Part shown: positions 21,188 through 32,936 of the stretch, one piece after another
Numbering within the stretch: position 1 is the first letter of the stretch
How the letters are laid out: the number at the start of each line of letters is the position of its first letter
DNA from: Anaeramoeba ignava
Taxonomy: Eukaryota > Metamonada > Anaeramoebidae
Length of the DNA stretch: 64,000 nt
NCBI GenBank assembly: GCA_028826165.1
Contig: JAPDFW010000097.1
Coordinates: forward strand, 1 to 64,000
Direction of reading: 5' to 3'
The notes under the pieces: model-generated
What the model saw: only the letters and a program-made list of their open reading frames with translations
What the model was told of the DNA's origin: nothing
Database searches by the model: none
Program-made: the position numbers and the translations under genes

Positions 21188-24100
21188 TTAGACATACATC
21201 AATTTTGTAGTCAAAGAAGGATTATATTTATTTTGAATAAGTTTTACTAAATATAAAGGTAAACAACTAACAAGAGTTATTGAAGAAACTTTCCATAAGA
21301 AATTGATTGATAAAATTAAGTTCATATCAAAATAATTCTTGAGCATAAACATACTAAAAATATAAACAGCAACTGAAATTAATTCTGCATAAATCATATA
21401 AGTATGCCATTTTTTAATTTCTAAAGCAACCATTATCCATTCAGTAATAATTAAAGAAGTAAAAGTTATTGCCATTAAATGTAAAAACATATTTTCAAAA
21501 ACAATAACAGAAATTAACATTATAGCTGATCCTTGATAAATTGCAATAAAAACCCAAGTGAAAAATGTTTTTTTTGATAAAGCTCTTCCCTTTTGATTAT
21601 TATTAATTTTAATATTAAATTTAATTTTAATTTTAATTTTAATTTTAATTTTAATTTTAATTTTAATTTTAATTTTTAATTTTAATTTTAATTTTAATTT
21701 TAATTATAATTTTAATTTTAATTTTAATTTTAATTTTAATTTTTAATTTTAATTTTAATTTCAATTTTAATTTTGATTTTAATTTTAATTTTAATTTTAA
21801 TTTTAATTTTAATTTTGATTTTTAATTTTTAATTTTAATTTTAATTTTAATTTTAATTTTGATTATAATTTTAATTTTAATTATAATTTTGATTTTAATT
21901 ATAATTATAATTTTAATTATAATTTTAATTTTAATTTTAATATAAATTTTAATTTTAATATAAATTTTAATATAAATTTTAATTTTAATTTCAATTTTAA
22001 TTATAATTTTAATTATAATTTTGATTTTAATTTTGATTTTAATTTTAATATTAATTTTGATGTTATGGATAAAAAACTTTTTGTGTTTCTCGATATAATT
22101 CTGGAAAAGAAAAAACTATTCTCTCATCTGTATCATAATCGAGAATTAATGAAATAACAGGAAGAACAGTAAAAATAGTACTATAACCAGCAACTAAATA
22201 TCCACAAAAAATAGGAAGAGGAGAAAAATAAAACAAGGAACTAAAAACAGCCTGAATAACGGAAATAACCAATCCTCTATGAATAACAAACTGGGCGAGT
22301 CTAGCACTTTTTTTATAAGAATGAGCACCATGCCAGAGAATAAGACGGGGAAGATAGTTGAATTGGTTGATTGAATAATCAGCAGCAAGAGAAGCTTGCA
22401 TGCCTTCTTTCCCAACAATTCCAACACCAACATCAGCCTCATTGATCATACTAACATCATTCCCTCCATCTCCAACGGCGCAAGTGCGTTGGGTTGCTCG
22501 CTTTGAAATCAATTTGACGATTTCAGCCTTTTGAGTTGGGGAGCATCGGGAACATATTACTGTTGGTGCGGATAACGCCAAGTCTACAAACATAGAAGAA
22601 AAATTATCCAAACAAAACTGGAGTGTTAATCCATCAATAACAAGACTAGTTTGTCCCGCATTCCGCATTTGGAAACGAGAAAACTGGTTTAGTTTCTCAA
22701 AAGTTTGTTCTTCGGAATCCGCTATTAAACGAAATATTGATTGATTTCTTGATATTAAATGTGAACTAATTCCAATGCATATTGCGGTTTCCACTTTGTC
22801 TCCTGTAAGCATCCAAATTTTTATTCCTGCGTTTGTCAGGAGCTCAAGTGTTTCTCGAACTCCGTCTTGAAGTTTATCTTCCACTCCTGTGAGAGAAAGA
22901 AGCTCCATTTTCGAAGAATTTTCGAGCTGAGAAACAACAGACTCAATCTTCTTTTCTCGATCTTGAATAGATATTCTTGCTTCATGAAAATTCTTGCTGA
23001 AATCTGCGTATTCTTGTGGTTCTATTATTCTTCGCGCATAAACTAATGTCCTTAATCCTTCACGGGAAAAATTCTCGCATTGTTCAGTTAGCCAATGCGA
23101 TGGGTTGATTAATTTTTCAATTGCCACATCTGCTCCTTTAATATAAAATATAATTTCTTTTGTTTCCCGATTTTTCACAATAATCCCCATTCGTTTTGCT
23201 TTTGAAGTGAACGGGAAGATGTTTAAAATATCATATTCAAGTGTTTCTCCTGCTGGTGTTGTTAGCTGCATTGATTTTGTTGTTCTTTTTTGCAGAATAA
23301 TTCCCAGTGATTCTGCAAATTTGATAAGTGCCACTTCATCTGGACTTGATGCTTGATAATTTCTTCCAGTTGAGGAATTTAGTGTCTCATCTTCATCCGA
23401 TGAAACAACAGAAACGTTGTGACATAATGCTATTGCAAGTATTGTGTTAATAAATTGAGTTTGCGAATTTTGCGTATATAGAACATCTCTAGCGAAATTT
23501 TCTTGGTAATCTTCAATTTCAATCTCAAGGTCACTATTTTCATTTAATTCATTTTCATTTAATTCATTTCCATTTAATTTATTTCCATTTAATTCATTTC
23601 CTTTTAATTCATTTCCTTTTAATTCATTTCCTTTGTGAATTGTTTGCAAATTAATACTTTCGAACTCTGATTCTGAACTTTCCAAATTAATTGTAATTTC
23701 CTTTTCTTTTGAATCATCCATAATGTTTTTGGATGAGAAACAATGAAGTGCAAATTTTCTGTTTTGTTCATGATTTTCTGAGGAAATGATATTATTGGAT
23801 CCCAAACATAATTTTTTGAAAACCATGTCATTTTTTGTTAAAGTTCCTGTTTTGTCTGTGAAAAGTAATTGGATTCTTCCTAATTCTTCAGGGATCATAC
23901 TTGTACGAGCAATTGTTTCAGGTATTTTCTTGTCTTTTTCAATGCAATGAGAAAAATATGTTTTTGCAATATCTAAATTCACTTTTAAACTTATGGGGAT
24001 AATAGAGCAAAATAAAATGAAAAATCTAAATGAATAAACAACCCAATCTCCATGGAAACCCTTGAGAAACATCATCATAATCGAAAGAAAAATCATTAAA

Positions 24101-25659
24101 ATAAACAAAAGTTTTGAAATGTGATTGATTTCAAGATCTAATTTGCCAATTTTTGTGCGAGGAACATTGGTGTTCATCACAGATCGTGTGTCTTTTCCTG
24201 TATAAAGAACAACTCCTATTACAGTTCCCGAAGCTATAACAGTATTAGCCCAAAGAGTATTATCAATACCCAAAGGAAATGATTGTAAATCATTATCATT
24301 ATTATCTTGTTCAATTTTTGTGTTTGATTCGGGATTTCTTTGGATTGTTGATTTTTTGAATTTTGGGTTTTTGATTTTTGGGATAAAATGACTTGACTCG
24401 TTTTCATTTAAAATATCACCATCCAAAAGATTATCGCCATTATCGTTATCATTATTTTTTGCTGTAAAATCATCGGCAATTCTTGGTATAAAAGTGATCA
24501 TAAAATTATCATCCGATTCACTTTCCAAAATTTGAATTTCAACTTTATTATCATCACTATCATTTTTTAGTCTTTGATTTGGTGAATATTTCCCAATAGA
24601 AAATTGATATTCCAAATGCTCTTCATCAGAAAAAATATTATCGTCTCTTTCGATATTTTTGGTATTGCTTTGGTTGATATAAGCAGCTCTTGATTGCTGA
24701 ATTGGTTTGATATAAAAGGTTCCACTGAAGTTATGAATATCCTTTATTGGAGAATCAACAATGAGCCTTCCATAGGCATCAAGAACGTCTTCATCCTTTT
24801 CAAGACTTTGAGTTTGCGAGAAAGCACGGCGGAGTTTCCAGTCTGTTTCTCCATCAAGTTGATCTGTTCGTATAAAAGAAGCACCGGATTTTTCTGTTGT
24901 CCGCAATAGAACCATATCTGCAGGAACACGTTGGTTTGGATACAAACGGATAAGATCCCCCACTTTGATTTCTGAGCTTGGAATCAGCATTGTGGAATAT
25001 TCCGTCTCTTTGTCGGTTTTTTTTCCCGATTTTTGATCTGAATTTTCTTTATGTTTTGCTTGTTCATATTTTTTTGAATATGTTTTTTGCTTTTTTTTCG
25101 AGTCGAAAAATCTTGAATCTTTGCTTGTAAAATTGATTTTCTCAAAAACTTGACTGTTTGCTTCTTTATCTCTTCTAAAACGTTGGAAATCATCATATGC
25201 TTCTTTAAAACATGAGACAGTTAATACAAATACAAGTGGCGTTATATAAGTTGAAGTGAAACCTATTTTCAATGAAGGAATGAATTGCGAAAGTGCTGTT
25301 AAAAGAAAATAAAGATTGAAAAAGTATTTGAATTGATCATAAAAAAACCAAGGGAAAAATGTGAATAAATTGTATTTTTGATTTTTGATCACATTTGCCG
25401 GAAATTTGTTAATGTCCTGTGTATTTTGAGGAAAAGTTATTGTTCTTGGCTGTTTTTGTTCTTGTTGTGATGTTGTGCTTTGACTTTTACAACAGAAAAA
25501 TTGTGCAAATGATACCAAAAAGTTTTTGTGTTTTTTATTCTGTTGTTTAATTTCAAAGTCAATTTTGTTTTTTTTCTTAGGTTTTGTTTCTTGATTTTGT
25601 TCTTTTGTTTCTTTATCAAAATTTTCAAAATCAAAAAACGTTTGTCTTCTTCTACTCAT
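21188..25659 (-). CDS. ATP9A: P4-type phospholipid flippase, ATP9/Neo1 subfamily
   Basis: Exons 25659-22078 and 21589-21188 join in phase 0 (RETQK|GRALSKKTFF). Joined length is 1327 residues: 1194 from exon 1 and 133 from exon 2. The N-terminal PWFFYDQFKYFFNLYFLL is the first membrane helix. The actuator loop has DQLDGETDWKLR (about residue 268), with Glu where P2-type pumps have TGES. The phosphorylation site is FTDKTGTLTKND (about 596), then KGAD and GDGGNDVSM (about 1064). Exon 2 adds IYQGSAIML, ITEWIMVALEIKKWH and FLWKVSSITLVSCLPLYLVK, closely like ATP9/Neo1, which work without a CDC50 subunit. It flips aminophospholipids in Golgi/endosome membranes. Asp/Asn-rich inserts (24280-24660, 23520-23700) enlarge the cytosolic loops. 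Exon 2 is easily missed because the intron is a TTTTAA array and exon 1 runs into an in-frame stop. Confidence 0.93.
21590..22077 (-). repeat. TTTTAA hexamer array forming the flippase intron
   Basis: The 488-bp intron runs from donor AAAAA|GTTTTTTATCC to acceptor AATCAAAAG and is almost completely TTTTAA with some TTATAA and TTTTGA variants. Confidence 0.9.
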
Positions 25660-25789
25660 TTTTTTTTTAGATTGAAATAAAAATGAAAAAAAAAAAAGAA
25701 AAAAAATGAAAAATTTTTATTTTTTTTAATTTCCATTTTTTTTTTTCTTTTTTTTCCTATTTATATTTATTTATTACAAAAACAAAAAA
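25660..25789. promoter_or_regulatory. 130-bp divergent intergenic region
   Basis: The start codons of the flippase (minus) and the FYVE gene (plus) lie back to back. Only poly-A and poly-T tracts are visible. Confidence 0.35.
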
Positions 25790-28677
25790 ATGAACGAAAA
25801 AAACGATCCAAAAACTATTTTTCTTTATGATCTTCCTTTTTCTCCAACACATCTTATTCAATCATTAACAAAATCACACAAAATTTTTCAATTAAATCCA
25901 TTTAAAAATACAAAACTTGGATTTTCTCTATTGCTTCCAAATAATTGGAAAACAAAAAAAGATATTCAAGAAGAAAAGAAAGAATTTCCTTCTTGGAGTT
26001 TGGTTGGTAGTTTTTCTGCAAAAAAAGAAAAAGAAACTCCAGGAATTAAAGTTTTTACAACAATTCTTGGATTTGAATCAAATCTTGTGGATATTTTATC
26101 ACTTTTTTGTTTGTATAAAGGTTGGAAATTATTTGCTTTTCGAATTTGGAAAAAAAATTCTTTTCAATTTGTTATTGATGGCGGTGCTTTGTTTTGTATA
26201 TTAGTTTTACTTTAATTTGATTCTCATCGTTTTAAATTTCATTCCAACAAAAAAAACCATTTTTTATATTTTGATTTTAGATGAAAATGATATTTTATAT
26301 TTAGCAAGGATAATGGTTTTTGATTATTCAAAACACATTTTTTTAGTTGTGTAATTCAATTCAATATTCAATTCAATATTTAATTCAATATTTAATTCAA
26401 TATTTAATTCAACATTTAATTCAATTGAAAAAATTTTAATCTAAAAAGTGGTATTTGTAAAGCTACAAGATGGGATGTTTATAAAAATATTTTTTTAGTT
26501 GGTTGCTCTTCTTTTACATTCCAAAATAAATCAGAAAATCAACCAATTCAGCCATTTCAAATATTTAAAGGTGGAGATCCTTTTCTACAACTTAAAATCC
26601 CAAAAAATTGGACTGTAAAATTTAAAATTAATTTAAAAAAAATCAGAAGAAAAATTCATTTCCTTGTTTTGTTGTTGTTGTTTTTATTATTTTTTTTTTG
26701 GAAATAAATCATTTAATCAAGATTGAGGAAGAAAGAGAAACACCAAAAGGAATATCAGCATTTCAAGTTGAATTATTGCATAAAGAAGATGTACTTGGTT
26801 ATATTTTTGTCAAATCAAGTTTAATTAATTATGAAAAAAGAATAGGATTTCAAGATCTTTTAAATGAAGCATTAGAAGAACTAACAATTTCAGGATTTAA
26901 AATTTATGGAATTCCAATATTTATTCCTGGAAAAGTAAAAAAAAAAACAATAAGAATAAGAATAAGAATAAGAATAAGAAAAACAAACAACTTATTTTTT
27001 TTTTAATCAGGCTTTTCTTGGATCTTTTGCTTTAAAAGGTTGGGTTAAAGGTGAACAAAACTTTGACCCATTTGCGTTATCAATCGAAAATTATATTGGA
27101 ACAGCAATTATTCCTGGAATAATTGGTGAACAAATTGTTGAGGCAAGATTAGGGTTTAGATATTTAGAAACTGTGGCTTGTTCCATTTATCTCATTTCAT
27201 CAACTCAATATAATTCAAATATTTTGTGGTTACTTTCTAAAAAAGCATTTGAAATTATTAGAGAAAATCTATGGGATGACGAAGATAGTCATAAAAATAG
27301 AAATAAATATAAATATAAATATCAATATCAAAATCAAAATCAAAATTGGGATGAAAATTTAGATGAAAAAATTATTATAAAATTAGAAAAAGGATTAAAT
27401 GGTTTTTATCTTTATCAAAACAAAACAAAAAGCAAAATATCTTTTTATTTTTATGCTCATTGAATATATATATATATATATTTTTTATGTTGATTAAATT
27501 CATTTTTAGGACTTGGATGGGAAATGATTAGTGAAAATTCTATAATTTCACATTCAGATTGTAAATCATTTGGAATTAAAAATCTTCAACAACCAAAATG
27601 GCTTAATGATCAAGGAACAAAAGTTTGTATGAATTGCAAAAAAAAATTCACAGTCAGAAGAAGAAGACATCATTGCCGGCATTGTGGATTGATTTTTTGC
27701 AAAAAATGCTCAACCAAAAAGCAAATTATCCCAAAATTTCATTTGGAAAAACCAGTTAGAGTTTGTGATAATTGCTTCAAAATTCTTGAAGAAGGAGATT
27801 CATTTGCAAATATTATTATCAATCAAAATGACCAAAAAAATCAAAAAAATGCAAAAAGTAAAAAGAAAATTAAAAACAATTTTCGTTGGAAAAATTGTGG
27901 AGATGGAACTTTTATTGAACTTGAAGAATGGATTGATTCTGATGTTAATTTATCAACTAAAATCACTAAAACATTAGAAAATCAATCCAAAAAAAAAGTT
28001 ATTCGAGTGGAAAAGGTTAACTCATCTCAAAAAGAAAATCCAAATATTGAAGTTTTGGATTTGAAGCAAGAGGAAGAAAATGAGCATATTATTTATAAAT
28101 TAAATCAGGATAAAGTACTTTTAATATTTATTCAAAATATTTATTTAAAAATTATATTCCAAAAAATTTATTTATAAATTTTCTAAGATGAAAATCGGAA
28201 CTCAATTAATTAATGTTGAAGGTCGTTGGTACGATTGTGTTGTTTGGAAATCTTCTTCCTTAAATTCATCTCAAATATATCAATGGATAAATGATAGTAT
28301 TCCATTTCCAATAAAAACTTTTAAAGCAAGTCAAGAATCATATGTTTTTAAGGAAATTGTAAAAAATTTAATTTTTAATTTTTAATTTTTAATTTTTAAT
28401 TTTTAAATTTCATTCATTTCCATTTTAGATTCTTACAAAAATTAAAGAGGAATTAAAAATTGCAAAAAAAACATTAATTTGCTTAAAATTTGAAGGAATT
28501 TATCAAAATGAAAATGGTGAAAAATTTAATGATATTATTTGGGTTTCAGATAAAGTACCTGGAGGTATTGTAAAAGAACAAAAACAACTTGCTAATAATC
28601 GATTATTATCAATTGAAATGAAAAATTTCAAAATAATTTATCCAGAAAAACAAGAAAAATTTAATTCTGAAAAATAA
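25790..28677 (+). CDS. FYVE zinc-finger protein with a novel duplicated N-terminal region
   Basis: Eight exons join in phase to 752 residues: 25790-26183, 26281-26350, 26449-26614, 26722-26934, 27011-27401, 27510-28114, 28188-28358, 28429-28677. The FYVE domain (about 440-505) has WLNDQG, RRRRHHCRHCGLIFCKKC and RVCDNC, with all eight Cys/His ligands and the basic patch that binds PI(3)P. It should place the protein on early endosomes or phagosomes. The N-terminal 410 residues seem to hold two copies of one fold, each opening with a similar stretch (LGFSLLLPNNWK and PFLQLKIPKNWT), vaguely like PsbP/Mog1-type openings; I do not recognise the family. The C-terminal 200 residues are also unknown (GRWYDCVVWKSSS; IIWVSDKVPGGIVKEQ). 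A reading with the FYVE exon as a separate gene is less good because the phases continue through. Confidence 0.8.
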
Positions 28678-28808
28678 ATTTATTATTCCACTTTTTTTAT
28701 TCCACTTTTTTATTTTTTATTAAAAAAATTTTTTTGGATTTTGAAAACCTAAATATTCTAAATCGAATAAAAGAAAAGAATCGATGATAAAAGAACACAA
28801 TATAAAAA

Positions 28809-30119
28809 TTATAAAAGAAAGGAGAACATTTTTAAATTGATTTTCATTTTGATTTTCAAATTGATTTTGATTTTCATTTTGATTTTGATTTTCAAATTGA
28901 TTTTGATTTTCAAATTGATTTTCAAATTGATTTTGATTTTGATTTTCAAATTTTGATTTTGATTTTGATTTTCATTTTGATTTTGATTTTCAAATTGATT
29001 TTCGATTTTGATTTTCAAATTGATTTTGATTTTGATTTTGATTTTGATTTTGATTTTGATTTTGATTTTGATTTTGATTTTGATTTTCATTTTCAAATTG
29101 ATTTTGATTTTGATTTTTAAATTGATTTTGATTTTTAAATTGATTTTCATTTTCATTTTTAATTTTAAATTGATTTTGATTTTGATTTTCAAATTGATTT
29201 TGATTTTGATTTTTAAATTGATTTTGATTTTGATTTTGATTTTGATTTTGATTTTGATTTTGATTTTGATTTTTAAATTGATTTTGATTTTGATTTTTAA
29301 ATTGATTTTGATTTTGATTTTGATTTTCATTTTGATTTTTATTTTGATTTTGATTTTGATTTTGAAATTTTGATTTTGATTTTGATTTTGATTTTGATTT
29401 TCATTTTCAAATTGATTTTGATTTTGATTTTCATTTTTAAATTTATTGATTAAATAAATTACTTTTTTTGTTAAAGAATTTTTCTCTTCTTTTAAATTAT
29501 TTATTATCTCAATTTCATTCTTAATTTTTTCATTACAAAACATTAAGAATTGATTATCTTTTTTAATTTTAGAATTTTTTTTAATTTTTTGAAAAGTTGA
29601 CAATTTTGTTTCAATAATTTCTTTTTCTCTTTTTAAATCTGAAATTAAATTAGTCTTTTTCTTTAAAAGAATTTTTTTATTTTCAATTTCTTTCTCTTGA
29701 TTTGAAATGTAAGTTTCCAATTTATTAATTTCATTTTTTAAATCATTAAGTGATTTATTTTGTTCCACTTTTTGATTTTCAATTTTTTCATTTTGAATTT
29801 GATAAATTTTTTCTTCAATTTTAAAATTTTTTTCTTTTAATTCTAAACTTTTTTTTTCATTTAATTCAATTTCTTTTTTTAAAATTTGAATTTCTTGAGT
29901 TAATTTTCTAAATTTTTCAATTGGAATTTTTTCTTCTTTTTTTTCTTGTTTTTTTAAACAAAAAGTTACAAATTTAGAAAATTTTAATAAAATTTCTTTA
30001 AAAAAAAGTTGAACTCTTTCTTTTTCTTCTTGATTTGAATTTGGAATTTGATTTGAATGTTCAATAAAAGCTTTTAAACTATTTTCAATTTCTTTTTTTA
30101 AAGTTAAAATTTGATTCAT
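28809..30119 (-). CDS. Coiled-coil protein with a low-complexity C-terminal tail
   Basis: 436 residues. Residues 1-60 are mixed helix (IENSLKAFIEHSNQIPN). Residues 70-225 are strongly coiled-coil, rich in Lys, Glu and Leu at heptad spacing (LKKEIELNEKKSLELKEKN; KETNLISDLKREKEI-like stretches). From 29440 to the end the sequence is a NQNQ tract that slips into KIKI and NLKIKI repeats. No enzymatic motif is visible and I do not recognise a family. The tail frame may be an artefact of the hexamer array, so the true C-terminus is uncertain. It is convergent with the FYVE gene. Confidence 0.6.
   Translation of the reverse strand: MNQILTLKKEIENSLKAFIEHSNQIPNSNQEEKERVQLFFKEILLKFSKFVTFCLKKQEKKEEKIPIEKFRKLTQEIQILKKEIELNEKKSLELKEKNFKIEEKIYQIQNEKIENQKVEQNKSLNDLKNEINKLETYISNQEKEIENKKILLKKKTNLISDLKREKEIIETKLSTFQKIKKNSKIKKDNQFLMFCNEKIKNEIEIINNLKEEKNSLTKKVIYLINKFKNENQNQNQFENENQNQNQNQNQNFKIKIKIKIKIKMKIKIKIKINLKIKIKINLKIKIKIKIKIKIKIKIKINLKIKIKINLKIKIKINLKLKMKMKINLKIKINLKIKIKINLKMKIKIKIKIKIKIKIKIKIKIKINLKIKIENQFENQNQNENQNQNQNLKIKIKINLKINLKIKINLKIKIKMKIKINLKIKMKINLKMFSFLL
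28835..29445 (-). repeat. TTTTGA/TTTTCA hexamer array in the tail of the coiled-coil gene
   Basis: About 600 bp of 6-bp units (plus strand TTTTGA with TTTTCA, TTTTCAAA variants). It is stop-free in more than one frame on both strands. Confidence 0.8.
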
Positions 30120-30552
30120 TTTTTAATAAAAAAAAAATGAAAAAAAAAATTTTTTATTATTCCACTTTTTTTATTCCACTTTTTTTATTTTTTTTTTTGG
30201 CATTGAAAATAAAAATAAAAATAAAAATAAAAATAAAAATAAATTTAAATTTCTTTTTTGACATTGAAAAAAAAAAAAAACAAGTTTAAATGAAAAAAAT
30301 TTTATTATTTTTTGATCTATTTTTTTTTTTTTTGAGTTTAAGGAATATTTATTTTGATTTTTCCAAAAAAAAAAAAGAAAAGAAATCGAGAAATTCTTCA
30401 TTAGATTTCTGATAACGAAAGAGAAAAAAAAAAAAAAAAAAAAAAGATAATTGATTGAAAGAAAATATTAACAATCAAAATGAAAAGTTTTTCTTTTTAG
30501 TAAAAAAAAAAAAAAAAGAATAAAGTATGAAAGAGATTTAAATAGGATAAAA
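30120..30552. other. Intergenic region, no gene seen
   Basis: The gap contains a short AAAAAT array (about 30207-30245) and several long poly-A/poly-T tracts (for example near 30430 and 30500). Short frames through it are not protein-like. Confidence 0.5.
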
Positions 30553-31923
30553 TTAACCACAACATCCTCTTCTTTCAGATTTAGAATTGTTATTTTGAAT
30601 ATTAATTTTTGGACTAACAGCTCTTGTATTTGGAGATTGAATTGAGGGTAAAGAAGAATCATTTTTTGTTAATTTTGTCATAACTGATTTAGCCATTCCC
30701 ATAAAACAATCTTCAACTCCCTCTCCACTTTTTGCTGAAGTCTAATTCAAATAACAATAAAATTGAAAAGGAGAATAAATAAATGAGAATAAATGAAAAT
30801 GAAAATAAAAATGAAAATAAAAATGAAAATGAAAAATCTCACTTCATAAAATGGCATTCCATATTCTTTTGCCAAATCAGCTCCTTGTTGAGGAGAAACC
30901 AACTAAAAAGAAAAAGAAATCAAAATGTATAAATATAAATATTTTTTGAAGAAAATTGTATTAAAAGTACTCTTTCTGAATCTCGGTCAGCTTTATTTCC
31001 AACAAGAACTTTAAGCACATTTTCAGTTGCATGAGTTTCAATAATTTCAATCCATTGTTGAACTTCTTTAAATGATTTTTCATCTGTTATATCAAAAACA
31101 AGGAAAATCCCCATTGCTCCACGATAATAAGCTTTTTTATATAATAACAAAAATAAGAAATTTATTAATCAAAAAACAAAAAAGAAAAAGAAAAAGATAA
31201 ACAAAAAGAAAAACAAAAAGATACCTGCAGTAAAATTACGAAATCTTTCTTGTCCTGCAGTATCCTGTTTGCAATAATATAAGTTAAAGGGTTTAAATTT
31301 TGATAGTAAAAATTTTAATTATTTTGATTCTTTATTATTCTCAACTTTTTTATTTATTTATTTATTAATTTATTTATTAATTACCCAAATTTGAAGTTTA
31401 ACATTATGCCCATTGATTTGAACAACTTTGTTTTTATAATCAATTCTGGAATTATTTTAAAAAGTTTTTTGAATTTTTTTTATTTTGTTATTTTCAAAAT
31501 TTTCAAAATTCCAATTATTTATATAATTATTTTTCAAATTTTTTACCCCATTGTTTGAATCATAGATAAAGAAAATTGATCATCCTTTAAAATTGAAGTA
31601 TTATTTTTATTATTATTAATTGAAAAAAAATTATTTAATGTTGATATATTATATAAAATATATTTTTTAAATTTTTAATTTTAATTTTTATTTAATGCAA
31701 ACCACAAAACGAGAAAGAAGACTACTTTTTCCAACACCTAATTTTTAAAATTAAAAAAAATATAAAAATATAAAGAAATTAAAAAATAAAAAAAGATTAT
31801 GTAATTCAAAATAATTTTAAATTTTTTAATTAGATTTTTTTAATTATTTTTTTAAAAAAAAAAACCTGAATTTCCAATTAAAAGAAGTTTAAGAAGAAAT
31901 TGATAATTGTCGTCTTCAGCCAT
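30553..31923 (-). CDS. Rab-family small GTPase (Rab1/Rab8-like)
   Basis: Eight exons join in phase to 213 residues: 31923-31866, 31737-31703, 31584-31547, 31445-31385, 31264-31225, 31131-30971, 30902-30843, 30741-30553. Motifs: P-loop GNSGVGKSS, switch-I QTMGIDYK with the Mg-binding Thr, [37 protein letters not shown] and [14 protein letters not shown]. The C-terminus ends in a di-Cys, GCCG, suitable for geranylgeranylation. The [13 protein letters not shown] stretch is typical of Rabs. It is expected to cycle between cytosol and membranes and to regulate vesicle docking; which Rab it is cannot be settled by eye. It is unusually intron-dense for this window, with introns of about 70-130 bp. 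Confidence 0.93.
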
Positions 31924-32164
31924 TAAATTTAAAAAATTTTTAAAAAATTTTAATAAAAAAAAAAATAATTAATTAATTAATTAATGAAAAACGTTTTGTT
32001 TTTAAAAAATGAAAAAAAATGAAAAATGAAAAAAATGGAAAAAAAAATTTTGAAAAATAAAATAAAAGACGAAAAAAAAGAAGAAGAAAATTTTATTTTT
32101 CATTTTTTCATTTTTATTTTTCCTTTTTTTCTTATTTTTCCTTTTTCCGTTTTTTTATTTTGAA
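31924..32164. promoter_or_regulatory. Divergent intergenic region between Rab and RS-like gene
   Basis: The 241 bp of A/T-rich sequence separate two outward-facing start codons. No motif was recognised. Confidence 0.3.
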
Positions 32165-32563
32165 ATGGAAAGACCCAAACATAAAAAATCACCAAGAGAT
32201 AAAACACCAAAAAAATCACATTCAAAAACACCAAGAAAATCTCATTCAAAATCACATTCAAAAACACCAAAATCACCAAGAGATAAAACACCAAAAAAAT
32301 CACATTCAAAAACACCAAAAAAATTAAGAAATAAAACTCCAAGAAGATCACATTCACATAAAAAATACTATTCATATTCAACTTCAACTTCAACTTCAAG
32401 TTCAAGTTCAAGTTCAAGTTCAGATTCTGAAACTGATTTTTTTCCACTAAATTATGATTATTCAATAAAAGAAAAAATAATATTAAAAAAAGAAAGAATT
32501 GCTTGGGTTTTTTTTCTTAGAGAAAAAATTCAACAAGTACAAAATTCTTATTACCAAAATTAG
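32165..32563 (+). CDS. Small RS-like protein (Lys/Ser/Pro repeats)
   Basis: 132 residues. The first 65 are repeats such as SPRDKTPKKSHSKTP. A poly-Ser stretch (STSTSTSSSSSS) with an acidic end (SDSETD) follows, and the last 40 residues (YSIKEKIILKKERIAWVFFL) form a more ordered helix-like C-terminus. The composition resembles splicing-associated RS or phospho-Ser scaffold proteins, but no RNA-binding domain is present and the family is not identified. SP and TP sites would suit CMGC kinases such as the DYRK type (inference). A real gene is likely because the non-repetitive C-terminus is in frame. Confidence 0.6.
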   Translation: MERPKHKKSPRDKTPKKSHSKTPRKSHSKSHSKTPKSPRDKTPKKSHSKTPKKLRNKTPRRSHSHKKYYSYSTSTSTSSSSSSSSSDSETDFFPLNYDYSIKEKIILKKERIAWVFFLREKIQQVQNSYYQN

Positions 32564-32936
32564 TTTAAATTTAAATTTGAAAGATTTTTAAAATGATATT
32601 TTTTTCCTCTTTTTTTTTTTTTGAAATCAAAATTAAAATTATCAAAAATACTTCAATTAATTTTACTTATTTTTTTTTGGTTTTTTAAAAAAAAAAAGGA
32701 AACAAAACAAAAAAAACAAAAAACAAGAAAACAAAAAATAAATTTGTTAATTAATTTCTTCATAAAAACAATTTTGGAGAATAATTTAGAAGAATTAATC
32801 ACAATTAGCCTAAAAAAAAAAATAAACTTTTTCCAATAACAAAAATCAAATATCAAAAATCAAATATCAAATATCAAATATCAAAAATCAAAAATCAAAA
32901 ATCAAAAATCAAATATCAAATATCAAATATATTGTG
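32564..32936. repeat. Convergent gap with a small CAAATAT/CAAAAAT array
   Basis: At about 32840-32930 there are tandem 7-mers (ATCAAAT, ATCAAAA). The short frames at 32621-32839 are poly-Lys or poly-Phe and are not taken as genes. Confidence 0.5.

Noticed and set aside
32621-32839. Lys- and Phe-rich ORFs on both strands
   Set aside because: They arise from poly-A/poly-T tracts in a convergent gap and have no conserved features.
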